Shown one piece after another: positions 51,353 through 60,094 of a DNA stretch of 64,000 nt (position 1 is the first letter of the stretch; the number at the start of each line of letters is the position of its first letter). Location: NCBI GenBank assembly GCA_004173235.1, contig SEAC01000023.1, forward strand, positions 61,905 to 125,904. The letters run 5' to 3'. Position numbers and translations under genes: made by a program. This stretch comes from Chitinophagaceae bacterium. Lineage in GTDB: Bacteria; Bacteroidota; Bacteroidia; Chitinophagales; Chitinophagaceae. Below the pieces are notes generated by a model, which searched no databases, had not been told where the DNA came from, and worked only from the letters and a program-made list of their open reading frames with translations.

Positions 51353-51476
51353 GAGAAAGAACGCAGATCTTCTATGATTCGTAAGATTAGCGCTGATGAT
51401 GGCTTGAGCGCGGACTAAATCATAACAGATCTTAATAAATCTGCGAAACGCCGAAGCGGTATCTGCGTTCTTTCTC
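51353..51476. repeat. 16-bp perfect inverted repeat inside the arginine operon
   Basis: GAGAAAGAACGCAGAT (51353-51368) and ATCTGCGTTCTTTCTC (51461-51476) flank a 92-bp AT-rich spacer. A second, imperfect inner pairing occurs (AGATCTTCTATGATT with AATCATAACAGATCT). CTGCG/CGCAG words resemble a dispersed intergenic repeat type. It separates the GNAT gene from argG (51495). Confidence 0.8.
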
Positions 51477-51494
51477 CCTTTTCAAAGCATCCCG

Positions 51495-52694
51495 ATGAAA
51501 AAGATCGTTCTTGGATTCAGCGGAGGCCTCGATACCTCCTATTGCGTGAAGTACCTCACCGACGACCTCGGCTACGAAGTGCACAGCGTTATCGTCAACA
51601 CCGGCGGTTTTACCGCCGAAGAGTTGCAGGCCGTGGAAGCACACGCGTATAAGCTGGGTGTGGCCTCGCATACCACGGTGGATGCGGTGCGCTCCTACTA
51701 CGACCGCATCCTGCGTTACCTCGTTTTTGGAAACGTGTTGAAGAACAACACCTACCCGCTGAGCGTTTCCGCCGAGCGCCTGGTGCAGGCACTGCATATT
51801 GCCGAACACGCGCAGAAACTCGGCGCCGACGCGGTTGCCCACGGTTCCACCGGCGCAGGCAACGACCAGGTGCGCTTCGATATGATCTTTCACATACTTG
51901 CGCCCGGGCTCGAGATCCTCACACCGATCCGCGACCTGCGCCTAAGCCGCGAACAAGAGATCGCATATCTCAAAGCGAAAGGCTTGGACATGAATTTTGA
52001 CAAAGCACACTATTCCATCAATAAAGGACTTTGGGGCACCTCGGTAGGCGGGCGCGAAACGCTTCGCTCCAACGGTGCGCTTCCCGAAGAGGCCTGGCCT
52101 ACGCAAGTAACGAAAAGCGGCACCGAAGAACTCACCCTCCGCTTCGAGCAGGGCCAGCTCCGCGCGGTTAACGGCAACGAGTATACGCACCCCGTGGATG
52201 CCATCAACGCCTTGCAAGCCATCGCGGCGCCATACGGCATTGGCCGCGACATCCATGTGGGCGATACCATCATCGGCATCAAGGGCCGCGTGGGATTCGA
52301 AGCGGCGGCGCCGGTGATCATCATCAAGGCGCACCACGCTCTCGAGAAGCACGTGCTTACGAAGTGGCAGCTGAACTGGAAAGATCAGCTGGCGCTGTTT
52401 TACGGCAACTGGCTTCATGAAGGACAAATTCTCGACCCGGTAATGCGCGACATCGAAGCCTTCTTCCGGAACAGCCAGGAAAACGTGACCGGCACCGTAT
52501 TTCTACAACTCCACCCCTACCGCTTCCAGGTCAACGGCATCGAAAGTCGCTACGACCTGATGAGCGATCGCTTTGGCAAATATGGCGAAATGAACAGCGG
52601 CTGGACCGGCGACGACGTGCGCGGGTTCAGCAAGATCTTCGGCAATCAAACCGCCATTTATCAACAGGTAAAAAAAGCAGGCAATGAAGATTAG
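51495..52694 (+). CDS. argG: Argininosuccinate synthase
   Basis: A 399-residue ligase joining citrulline and aspartate with ATP. The ATP-pyrophosphatase motif SGGLDTSYCVKYL is at the N-terminus, GSTGAGNDQVRF forms the citrulline-binding loop and the aspartate/citrulline site continues through SINKGLWGTSVGGRETLRSNG. It is a little shorter than typical E. coli enzyme and matches the short class. The last 11 nt overlap argC. Confidence 0.96.
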   Translation: MKKIVLGFSGGLDTSYCVKYLTDDLGYEVHSVIVNTGGFTAEELQAVEAHAYKLGVASHTTVDAVRSYYDRILRYLVFGNVLKNNTYPLSVSAERLVQALHIAEHAQKLGADAVAHGSTGAGNDQVRFDMIFHILAPGLEILTPIRDLRLSREQEIAYLKAKGLDMNFDKAHYSINKGLWGTSVGGRETLRSNGALPEEAWPTQVTKSGTEELTLRFEQGQLRAVNGNEYTHPVDAINALQAIAAPYGIGRDIHVGDTIIGIKGRVGFEAAAPVIIIKAHHALEKHVLTKWQLNWKDQLALFYGNWLHEGQILDPVMRDIEAFFRNSQENVTGTVFLQLHPYRFQVNGIESRYDLMSDRFGKYGEMNSGWTGDDVRGFSKIFGNQTAIYQQVKKAGNED

Positions 52695-53658
52695 GGCCGG
52701 CATCATTGGTGGCGCAGGCTATACGGGCGGCGAGCTGCTCCGCCTGCTGCTGAACCACCCGTCTGTATCCATCGCATTCGTGCACAGCCGCAGCCAGGCG
52801 GGCAGCCCGGTAACGGACGTACATACGGATCTGGCGGGCGAAACGGACCTCTGCTTCAGCAGCGAGCTTGCGACGGACATCGACGTACTCTTTCTTTGTG
52901 TAGGTCACGGGGAAGCGCAAAAGTTTCTGCAGAATACTACCATCGCCAGCCGGATACGCATCATCGACCTTTCGCAGGACTTCCGCCTTGCAAGCAACAG
53001 CACTATAGGGGCACGCTCCTTTATGTATGGACTCCCCGAGTTGCAGCGCGATATCATCCGCGGCGCGCAGAACATTGCCAATCCCGGTTGCTTTGCAACG
53101 GCCATACAGCTTGCGTTGCTGCCCATGGCGAAGGCAGGACTGCTCAGCGATGTGTACGCCACGGGCATCACTGGCTCCACAGGCGCAGGCCAGGGCCTCA
53201 GTGCCACCAGCCATTTCAGCTGGCGCGCCAACAACGTCCAGGCCTACAAAACGCTTACGCACCAGCACGGCGGCGAGATCGGCGCTTCAGTGCAGTTGCT
53301 GCAGCCCCAGGGCTTCGACCTCCACTTTGTGCCCTGGCGCGGCGACTTCCCCCGCGGCATCTTTCTGAGTGCTACAATGGACTACGAAGGAACGCAGGAA
53401 GAAGCACTAGCCCTCTACCAAACGTTCTACGCATCGCACCCCTTCACAGTTGTCAGCAAAACGCCGATTCATTTGAAGCAGGTTGTGAATACCAACAAAT
53501 GTGTGCTCCAGCCCGAAGTAGCAGGCGGCAAGCTGGTGGTGCATAGCGCCATCGACAACCTGCTCAAAGGGGCATCGGGACAAGCCGTGCAAAACATGAA
53601 CCTGATTTTTGACCTCGACGAAACCGAAGGGCTTCACCTTAAACCCCTGGCATTCTGA
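52684..53658 (+). CDS. argC: N-acyl-gamma-glutamyl-phosphate reductase
   Basis: A 324-residue NADPH-dependent reductase of N-acylglutamyl phosphate. Rossmann motif IIGGAGYTGGELLRLLLNHP, active-site Cys in NPGCFATAIQLALLPMAKAGL, and the substrate-binding segment GITGSTGAGQGLSATSHFSWRANNVQAYKTLTHQHGGEI. It overlaps argG and is followed 1 bp later by proC. Confidence 0.96.
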   Translation: MKIRAGIIGGAGYTGGELLRLLLNHPSVSIAFVHSRSQAGSPVTDVHTDLAGETDLCFSSELATDIDVLFLCVGHGEAQKFLQNTTIASRIRIIDLSQDFRLASNSTIGARSFMYGLPELQRDIIRGAQNIANPGCFATAIQLALLPMAKAGLLSDVYATGITGSTGAGQGLSATSHFSWRANNVQAYKTLTHQHGGEIGASVQLLQPQGFDLHFVPWRGDFPRGIFLSATMDYEGTQEEALALYQTFYASHPFTVVSKTPIHLKQVVNTNKCVLQPEVAGGKLVVHSAIDNLLKGASGQAVQNMNLIFDLDETEGLHLKPLAF

Positions 53659-53659
53659 T

Positions 53660-54460
53660 ATGAAAGCAACCATCATCGGCGCAGGCAACATCGGCAAGGC
53701 TTTGGCCGAAGGCCTCGTTGAATCCGGCGCTGCAGAACGTTCCGACATTACGCTCACGCGCCGCACTGCCAACGCACTCGATAGCTTTGCGTCAGAAGGC
53801 TTCGCAGTGGCATCCGACAACCGTGCGGCAGTCGCCGGGGCGGACGTCGTCTTTCTTTGTATCCTTCCGCAACAGCTGGATGCCGTGCTCGATGAGATCG
53901 TTTCCGTTCTCGAACCGCAACGCCAGCTCGTTGTTTCCGTGGTCACCGGTGCTCACAGCAACGACCTGCGCAAGCACCTCGGTCCCGAGGCTCGCATCAT
54001 CCGAGCGATGCCCAACACAGCGCTTCGTGTAAAATCCAGTATGACCTGCCTCGCCGCTTCGGGTGCCACCGACAAAGATCTGCAGTTTGTGCAGCAGCTG
54101 TTTGGCACCATGGGCACATCCATCGTGATCAAAGAAGAACTGATGAGCGCGGCTACGGCGCTCTGCGCGTGTGGCATCGCGTTCTTTCTACGCAGCATCC
54201 GCGCAGCGTCGCAGGGCGGCGTGGAGATCGGCTTTCATGCGCAGGACGCGATCCACATTGCCGCGCAAACCGCCATGGGCGCCGCTCAGCTGATCCTCCA
54301 AAACGGAACGCACCCCGAAGAAGAGATCGACAAAGTGACCTCTCCAAAAGGCTGCACCATCGCGGGCCTCAACGAAATGGAGCACCAGGGACTCAGTTCC
54401 GCATTCATCAAAGGCATTAAACTGTCGGCCACCATCGCCGGCCAACTTTATCAGAAATGA
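53660..54460 (+). CDS. proC: Pyrroline-5-carboxylate reductase
   Basis: A 266-residue enzyme reducing pyrroline-5-carboxylate to proline. NADP-binding IIGAGNIGKALAEGLVESG, AMPNTALRVKSSMTCLAASGATD and the C-terminal TSPKGCTIAGLNEMEHQGLSSAFIKG are diagnostic. The track starts at 53609; ATG 53660 (MKATIIGAG) begins the Rossmann fold. Its place within the arginine operon links proline formation to ornithine supply, as in other Bacteroidota. Stop overlaps argD by 4 bp. Confidence 0.94.
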   Translation: MKATIIGAGNIGKALAEGLVESGAAERSDITLTRRTANALDSFASEGFAVASDNRAAVAGADVVFLCILPQQLDAVLDEIVSVLEPQRQLVVSVVTGAHSNDLRKHLGPEARIIRAMPNTALRVKSSMTCLAASGATDKDLQFVQQLFGTMGTSIVIKEELMSAATALCACGIAFFLRSIRAASQGGVEIGFHAQDAIHIAAQTAMGAAQLILQNGTHPEEEIDKVTSPKGCTIAGLNEMEHQGLSSAFIKGIKLSATIAGQLYQK

Positions 54461-55617
54461 AGTTATTCGACGTATACCCGCTCAACAACATCACCATCGA
54501 ACGCGCCGAAGGCAGCTATGTGTGGGACGCTTCGGGCAGCCGCTACCTCGACCTGTATGGCGGTCATGCGGTTATCTCCATTGGACACACGCATCCGCAC
54601 TGGGTGCGCCGCATCGAAGAGCAACTGCACCGCATTGCCTTCTACTCCAACTCGGTGAAGATCCCGCTGCAACAACAGCTTGCGGATAAGCTCGGTGAAG
54701 TGAGCGGCAAGAGCGACTACCAGCTTTTTCTTTGCAACAGCGGCGCCGAAGCAAATGAAAATGCACTGAAGCTCGCCTCTTTTCACACCGGCCGCAGAAA
54801 GATCGTTGCGTTCAGCAAAGCCTTTCATGGAAGAACGTCGCTTGCAGTAGCGGCCACCGACAACCCGGCCATCGTGGCCCCGGTAAACGAAACCGGCAAC
54901 ATCGTATTTCTACCATACAACGACGAAGCTGCGCTTGCTGATTGGTTTGCAGCGCACGGGGCCGAGACGGCTGCCGTCATCATCGAAGCCATACAAGGCG
55001 TTGGTGGCATCACGGTAGCAACCGACGCTTTCCTGCAAACGATCCGTCCACTGTGTACGAAGCACGGCGCGCTGCTCATTGCCGACGAAGTGCAATGTGG
55101 CTACGGCCGCAGTGGCCGCTTCTTTTGCCTCGACACGGCAGGCGTGGATGCCGACATTTACAGCATGGCCAAAGGCATGGGCAACGGCTTCCCGGTGGGC
55201 GGCATTCTCATTGCACCACACATCACACCCAAACACGGAATGCTTGGCACCACCTTCGGCGGTAACCAGCTGGCCTGCGCGGCCGCACTCGCCGTGCTGG
55301 AAGTGATGGAGCAGGAGCAACTGATGCAAGCTGCCGACGAAACCGGCAACTGGCTTATGAGCGAATTGCGTACCCTGCCGCAGCTGGAGAACGTGCGTGG
55401 AAAAGGCCTGATGATCGGTTTCGACCTGCCTCCGCAACTGAAGACGCTCCGCAGCACCCTGCTGACGCAATACCGTATTTTTACGGGTGAGGCCAAACCT
55501 GCCGTAGTGCGGCTGCTGCCTGCGCTCAACCTGCCGCGCGAAGTGGCTGCCGACTTCCTGCAAAGCCTGCGCGCAGCGATCGCGCAACTTGAAGCATCGC
55601 AAACCATTCCTAACTGA
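54457..55617 (+). CDS. argD: N-acylornithine aminotransferase
   Basis: A 386-residue class III PLP aminotransferase converting N-acylglutamate semialdehyde to N-acylornithine. DLYGGHAVISIGHTHPHWVRRIEEQ, SGAEANENALKLASFHTGRRKIVAFSKAFHGRT, DEVQCGYGRSGRFF and the PLP Lys in YSMAKGMGNGFPVGG are present, with HGMLGTTFGGNQLACAA as the substrate gate. Acyl specificity (acetyl or succinyl) is not visible. ATGA overlap with proC. Confidence 0.95.
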   Translation: MKLFDVYPLNNITIERAEGSYVWDASGSRYLDLYGGHAVISIGHTHPHWVRRIEEQLHRIAFYSNSVKIPLQQQLADKLGEVSGKSDYQLFLCNSGAEANENALKLASFHTGRRKIVAFSKAFHGRTSLAVAATDNPAIVAPVNETGNIVFLPYNDEAALADWFAAHGAETAAVIIEAIQGVGGITVATDAFLQTIRPLCTKHGALLIADEVQCGYGRSGRFFCLDTAGVDADIYSMAKGMGNGFPVGGILIAPHITPKHGMLGTTFGGNQLACAAALAVLEVMEQEQLMQAADETGNWLMSELRTLPQLENVRGKGLMIGFDLPPQLKTLRSTLLTQYRIFTGEAKPAVVRLLPALNLPREVAADFLQSLRAAIAQLEASQTIPN

Positions 55618-55631
55618 CATCACACCATACA

Positions 55632-56585
55632 ATGAAGCATTTTCTTTCCGCAGCCGACGTTCCCGATGTAGCAGCGCTTGCCGATCTGGCCGCGGCGTTC
55701 AAGAAAGAGCCGAGGTCGGCACAGGCACTCGGAAGCGGCAAGCGCATCGGCTGTCTTTTTCTCAATCCGAGCCTCCGCACGCGGCTGAGCACGCAGGTGG
55801 CCGCGCAGCAGCTTGGTATGGAAGCCATCGTATTCAACGTAGGCGCCGAAGGATGGGCACTCGAATTTGCCGAAGGCGCGGTGATGAACGGAACTACAGT
55901 GGAGCACGTGAAAGACGCGGCTCCCATCCTCGGGCAATACTTCGATATCCTTGCCATCCGCACCTTCCCGGGCCTGAAAGACCGGGCCGAAGACTACAGC
56001 GAGCGCTACATACAACAGTTTGTGAAGTATGCGGGTATCCCGGTTGTGAGCCTCGAAAGCGCAACCCTTCACCCGCTGCAAAGCCTCGCCGACCTGCTGA
56101 CCATCCGCGAAAGTTTCACCGCGCAGCGCCGCCCGAAAGTGGTGCTGACCTGGGCACCGCACGTAAAAGCCTTACCACAGTGCGTGTCCAATTCGTTTGC
56201 ACAGTGGATGAACGCTTGGGGTGGCGCCGACTTCGTGATCACGCATCCCGAAGGCTACGCGCTGGACGAGCAATACACACGCGGAGCAACGATCACCACA
56301 AACCAGGATGACGCGCTTAAAGATGCCGACTTCATCTACGTGAAAAACTGGAGCTCCTACGAGCAATACGGTGAAGTGCTCTGCACCGACGAACAGTGGA
56401 TGCTTACGCTCGAAAAACTGGCGGCTACCAGCGAAGCCAAAGTGATGCACTGCCTGCCCGTGCGCCGCAACGTGGAGTTGAGCGACGAAGTGCTCGACTC
56501 TGCGCATAGCATCGTTACCCGGCAAGCCGGCAACCGCGTGTGGGCAGCACAGGCGGTGCTGGCAGAAATCTTACGCAGCAAATGA
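55632..56585 (+). CDS. argF': N-acylornithine carbamoyltransferase (ArgF', acetyl- or succinyl-type)
   Basis: A 317-residue transcarbamylase making N-acylcitrulline, typical of Bacteroidota in place of ornithine carbamoyltransferase. Carbamoyl-phosphate motif FLNPSLRTRLSTQ, HPLQSLADLLTI, and a C-terminal HCLPVRRNVELSDEVLDS. At residue 90 (GAVMNGTTVEHV) this protein has Val where the Bacteroides fragilis succinylornithine enzyme has Pro and the Xanthomonas acetylornithine enzyme a Glu, so the acyl choice cannot be inferred. ATG overlaps nothing; 14 bp after argD. Stop overlaps argB by 4 bp. Confidence 0.93.
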   Translation: MKHFLSAADVPDVAALADLAAAFKKEPRSAQALGSGKRIGCLFLNPSLRTRLSTQVAAQQLGMEAIVFNVGAEGWALEFAEGAVMNGTTVEHVKDAAPILGQYFDILAIRTFPGLKDRAEDYSERYIQQFVKYAGIPVVSLESATLHPLQSLADLLTIRESFTAQRRPKVVLTWAPHVKALPQCVSNSFAQWMNAWGGADFVITHPEGYALDEQYTRGATITTNQDDALKDADFIYVKNWSSYEQYGEVLCTDEQWMLTLEKLAATSEAKVMHCLPVRRNVELSDEVLDSAHSIVTRQAGNRVWAAQAVLAEILRSK

Positions 56586-57379
56586 AGCAACTCTACGTAA
56601 TAAAGATCGGTGGCAACATCATTGACGACGATGCTCGGTTAGAGGAATTCCTCGGCCACTTTGCAGCAGCCCCCGGTGCGAAGATCCTCGTGCATGGCGG
56701 CGGCAAACTCGCAACGCGCGTTGCCACCGATCTGCAAATCCCGCAACAACTTGTAGACGGACGACGCATCACCGATGCGGAAACCCTCAAGGTGGTAACG
56801 ATGGTGTATGCGGGATGGATCAACAAGCGCATCGTAGCAGCACTACAGGCGCTGGGTTGCTCCGCCATCGGGTTGAGCGGTGCGGATGGCGATGTCGTTC
56901 GCGCAAGGAAGCGAAGCGGAGCATCCATCGATTACGGATTCGTAGGAGATGTGGAGGCGGTCAATGCGTCGCTGCTGCACACGTTGCTGGAGGCCGGTCA
57001 TTGCGTCGTACTCGCGCCCATCACGCACGACGGTGCCGGTCAGCTGCTCAATACGAATGCAGATACCATTGCTCAGGAAACGGCAACCGCGCTTGCCGGA
57101 AAATACGATGTGCAGCTCGTATATTCTTTCGAAAAGCCGGGAGTGCTGCGCGATGCCGAAAATGAAGGATCGCTGATCGCTTCGATCAACCCGGCCCAAT
57201 ATGCACAGCTGAAAGCCGATGGCATCGTCAGCGGCGGCATGATACCCAAGCTTGACAACGCGTTTCGTGCACTCGATGAAGGCGTTCAGGCCGTCTTCAT
57301 AGGAAAAGCAGAAGAACTCCACGCGTTGCTGTCGGGTCAAGGCGGAACACGCATACAACCAAACGATGCAGACCATTGA
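56582..57379 (+). CDS. argB: N-acylglutamate kinase
   Basis: A 265-residue amino-acid kinase phosphorylating N-acylglutamate. MKQLYVIKIGGNIIDDDARLEEFL, VHGGGKLATRVATDL, GLSGADGDVVRARKR and SGGMIPKLDNAFRALDEG are the classic signatures. The track start 56540 lies in argF'; ATG 56582 overlaps its stop. No N-terminal helix for arginine feedback is evident, suggesting a non-regulated type, so control may be at transcription. Stop overlaps argE by 14 bp. Confidence 0.95.
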   Translation: MKQLYVIKIGGNIIDDDARLEEFLGHFAAAPGAKILVHGGGKLATRVATDLQIPQQLVDGRRITDAETLKVVTMVYAGWINKRIVAALQALGCSAIGLSGADGDVVRARKRSGASIDYGFVGDVEAVNASLLHTLLEAGHCVVLAPITHDGAGQLLNTNADTIAQETATALAGKYDVQLVYSFEKPGVLRDAENEGSLIASINPAQYAQLKADGIVSGGMIPKLDNAFRALDEGVQAVFIGKAEELHALLSGQGGTRIQPNDADH

Positions 57380-58433
57380 TCATCTATTTGAAAAAGCCCT
57401 TGGGCTGCTGCGGCAGCTGATCGCAACGCCTTCGTTCAGCAAGAGCGAAGAGCAGACCGCTGCGCTCATTGCGCGCTTCCTCGAAGCGGAAGGAGTAACG
57501 GTAACGATCGCCGGCAACAACGTGCTGGCCTGCAACCGGCATTGGAAGGAAGGATTGCCCTGCTATCTCCTAAACTCGCACCACGACACGGTGAAGCCCG
57601 CGCCTTCCTACACCCGCGATCCTTTTGCTGCTGAAGTGGAAAACGGACGTCTCTACGGGCTGGGCAGCAACGACGCAGGTGGTCCGCTGGTAGCTCTTAT
57701 CGCCACCTTCCTGTATTTCTACGATGAAGAAAATCTTCCGTTCAACCTGCAACTGGCGGCAACTGCTGAGGAAGAAATTTCCGGTAGTGGAGGAATCGAA
57801 TCGGTGCTTCCGCTGCTGGGTTGCATAAACGGCGCACTCGTGGGTGAGCCCACGCAAATGCAGCTGGCCGTGGCCGAGCGCGGACTGCTCGTGATCGATG
57901 CAGTGGCAACGGGCCGGGCCGGCCATGCGGCACGGCAGGAAGGCGACAATGCGCTGTACAAGGCGGTGCGTGATATCACCCGCCTCCAGTCGATGCGCTT
58001 CGAACGCGTGTCGCCGCTGCTTGGGCCTGTAACCGCCCAGGCCACTGTGCTCGAAACCGAGAACAAAGCGCACAACGTGGTGCCCGCCCATTGCCGCTTC
58101 GTTATCGACGTACGCGTAAACGAACTGTATACCCTCGAAGAAGTGCTGGCACTGTTGCGCAACGAACTCGAGAGCGAACTTTCGCCGCGTAGCACGCGCC
58201 TGCGTTCGTCGGTGATCGCCGATGGCCACCCGCTGGTGCAGGCCGGCAAGACTATGGGTGGTAGCGTTTATGGCTCACCAACAACTTCCGACAAGGCGCT
58301 CATGCCCTTTCCCGCACTGAAGATCGGTCCCGGCGATTCGGCACGCAGCCACACCGCTAACGAGTGGATCGCACTGGACGAACTGAAAGACGGCATCAGC
58401 CGTTACATTGAACTATTAAAGCACCTGCTATGA
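57366..58433 (+). CDS. argE: M20 family N-acylornithine/N-acylcitrulline deacylase
   Basis: A 355-residue zinc amidohydrolase of family M20. Metal-binding LNSHHDTVKPAPSYTRDPF, GLGSNDAGGPLVALIATFLY, LAATAEEEISGSGGIE, and the second zinc ligand region KIGPGDSARSHTANEWI. In the acylated route it removes acetyl or succinyl from citrulline before argG. Active-site Asp and Glu are present. Overlaps both neighbours (14 bp with argB; ATGA with argH). Confidence 0.94.
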   Translation: MQTIDHLFEKALGLLRQLIATPSFSKSEEQTAALIARFLEAEGVTVTIAGNNVLACNRHWKEGLPCYLLNSHHDTVKPAPSYTRDPFAAEVENGRLYGLGSNDAGGPLVALIATFLYFYDEENLPFNLQLAATAEEEISGSGGIESVLPLLGCINGALVGEPTQMQLAVAERGLLVIDAVATGRAGHAARQEGDNALYKAVRDITRLQSMRFERVSPLLGPVTAQATVLETENKAHNVVPAHCRFVIDVRVNELYTLEEVLALLRNELESELSPRSTRLRSSVIADGHPLVQAGKTMGGSVYGSPTTSDKALMPFPALKIGPGDSARSHTANEWIALDELKDGISRYIELLKHLL

Positions 58434-59734
58434 AACTCTGGCAAAAAGACAGCACCGCCGTATCGGCACAGATCGAGCATTTCACCGTTGGCCGCGACCG
58501 CGAGTTCGACCTGCTGCTTGCACCTTTTGATGTGCAGGGCTCCATCGCCCATGTAACGATGCTGGGCGAAACTGGGCTGATGACTTCCGGTGAGTCGATG
58601 CGTGCAGTGCAGGCGTTGCAGGAAATCGCCACAGAAATTGAAGCTGGCACCTTCGAGCTCGAGGAAGGTGTGGAAGACGTGCATTCACAAGTAGAACTAC
58701 TGCTCACCCGCCGCATTGGCGACATCGGAAAGAAGATCCACAGCGGCCGCAGCCGCAACGACCAGGTGGCGGTGGACATCAAACTATTCTTGCGAGCGCA
58801 GATCCTGTTGCTGAAAGAAGATGTGCGGGCGTTGTTCCAGGTATTGCAGCTGCAAAGCGAACGGCATAAGGATGTGTTGCTGCCCGGATATACCCACCTG
58901 CAACTCGCTATGCCCTCGTCATTCGGGCTTTGGCTGGGAGCCTATGCAGAAAGCCTCGTAGACGACCTCGCACTGCTGGCCGCGGCGTATGAACTGGCCA
59001 ACAAAAATCCCCTTGGAAGTGGCGCCGGGTACGGCTCTTCGCTGCCGCTTAACCGCAGGCGCACTACCGAGCTGCTCCACTTCGGCGACCTGCATTACAA
59101 TTCGGTATATGCACAAATGGGCCGTGGTAAAACGGAACGCTTCACTGCAATCGGGATGAGTACCCTTGCAGCTACCGTTGGACGGCTGGCAATGGATTGC
59201 TGCCTTTATCTCAACCAGAATTTCGATTTCATTTCGTTCCCGTCCGAACTTACGACGGGCAGCAGCATCATGCCGCACAAAAAAAACCCGGACGTGTTTG
59301 AACTGGTGCGCGGCAAATGCAACCGGTTGCAATCGGTGCCGAATGAGCTGGCGCTGCTGCTGGGCAATCTTCCTTCGGGATACCACCGCGAGCTGCAGCT
59401 TACCAAAGAGATCCTTTTCCCGGCCATTAACGAGCTCCGCACCTGCCTGCAAATGACCGTGCTGATGCTTGAACAGTTGCAGGTACGCGACGGCATCCTG
59501 CTCGATGAAAAATACCGCTACGTGTTCAGCGTGGAAGCTGTGAACAGCCTCGTCAATGCCGGGGTGCCCTTCCGCGAAGCCTATCGCCGCGTGGGCAACG
59601 ATATAGAGGCCGGGAACTTTCAGTACGACGCCAGCCAACCTCTGCAGCACACGCACGAGGGCAGCATCGGAAACCTGTGTACCGCAGAAATACGGGAGGC
59701 CTTTGAAAAAGTACTGGCCCGTTATGATTCGTGA
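58430..59734 (+). CDS. argH: Argininosuccinate lyase
   Basis: A 434-residue fumarase-superfamily lyase splitting argininosuccinate to arginine and fumarate. SSIMPHKKNPDVFELVRGKCNR is the class signature with catalytic Ser, HSQVELLLTRRIGDIGKKIHSGRSRNDQVAVDIKLFLR and PGYTHLQLAMPSSFGLWLGAYAE are the other two conserved blocks. Slightly shorter than the 450-460 typical. Last gene of the operon; hairpin at 59781 lies 46 bp after the stop. Confidence 0.95.
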   Translation: MKLWQKDSTAVSAQIEHFTVGRDREFDLLLAPFDVQGSIAHVTMLGETGLMTSGESMRAVQALQEIATEIEAGTFELEEGVEDVHSQVELLLTRRIGDIGKKIHSGRSRNDQVAVDIKLFLRAQILLLKEDVRALFQVLQLQSERHKDVLLPGYTHLQLAMPSSFGLWLGAYAESLVDDLALLAAAYELANKNPLGSGAGYGSSLPLNRRRTTELLHFGDLHYNSVYAQMGRGKTERFTAIGMSTLAATVGRLAMDCCLYLNQNFDFISFPSELTTGSSIMPHKKNPDVFELVRGKCNRLQSVPNELALLLGNLPSGYHRELQLTKEILFPAINELRTCLQMTVLMLEQLQVRDGILLDEKYRYVFSVEAVNSLVNAGVPFREAYRRVGNDIEAGNFQYDASQPLQHTHEGSIGNLCTAEIREAFEKVLARYDS

Positions 59735-59775
59735 GCTTTCGCCATTGCAACAAGCAATGCTGGGTCATGCACACT

Positions 59776-59912
59776 AAAAAGCGGTTCCAATGGAAGGAAC
59801 CGCGATGTTTAGGATAGGTTAGCAACGATCCGCCAAGTAGCGGATTTCAATAAGTTAGAAGAAAGCGGCCGACCCAACACACTCTATCACTCATCCCTCG
59901 TTCGGCCCGCTT
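59776..59912 (-). ncRNA. Candidate structured small RNA (minus strand, three hairpins ending in terminator)
   Basis: In the 360-bp spacer after argH, the minus strand shows three stems in order: GCGGG-CCGA (59902-59910) with TCGGCCGC (59865-59872); ATCCGC-TACTTG-GCGGAT (59828-59845); and GCGGTTCC-TTCCATT-GGAACCGC (59781-59803) followed by TTTTT. No ORF spans the region. The terminator points leftward and no minus-strand protein gene ends there, since the gene at 60095-60349 has its own terminator at 60047-60070. Promoter not certain. RNA existence is inferred. Confidence 0.4.
59781..59803 (-). terminator. Minus-strand terminator GCGGTTCC/GGAACCGC
   Basis: Eight-base-pair perfect stem followed on the minus strand by TTTTT (AAAAA on the plus strand at 59776-59780). 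On the plus strand it has no T-run, though it may pause argH transcription. Confidence 0.75.
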
Positions 59913-60046
59913 GCTTCGGTTACTATATTCGAAGGATTGTGCCAGTTTCTTTGTGTTGAAAGCCTTTATACCAAAGTGTTTCCGTGATTTCCCGATTTGG
60001 GCTTCCCCATCCTCAAAACTTCACGCGGGCTTCCAGTTGTGGACAT

Positions 60047-60070
60047 AAAAAAACGCCCACTGTTGGGGCG
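60047..60070 (-). terminator. Terminator of small gene 60095-60349
   Basis: CGCCC-(CAACAGT)-GGGCG stem followed on the minus strand by TTTTTTT. Confidence 0.75.
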
Positions 60071-60094
60071 CCGGGTGGAAATCCAACCACAACA

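Noticed and set aside
59911-59952. Sigma-54 promoter (TGGCAC-N5-TTCGA) for the small RNA candidate
   Set aside because: The -12 element reads TTCGA where TTGCA is expected; the fit is weak.
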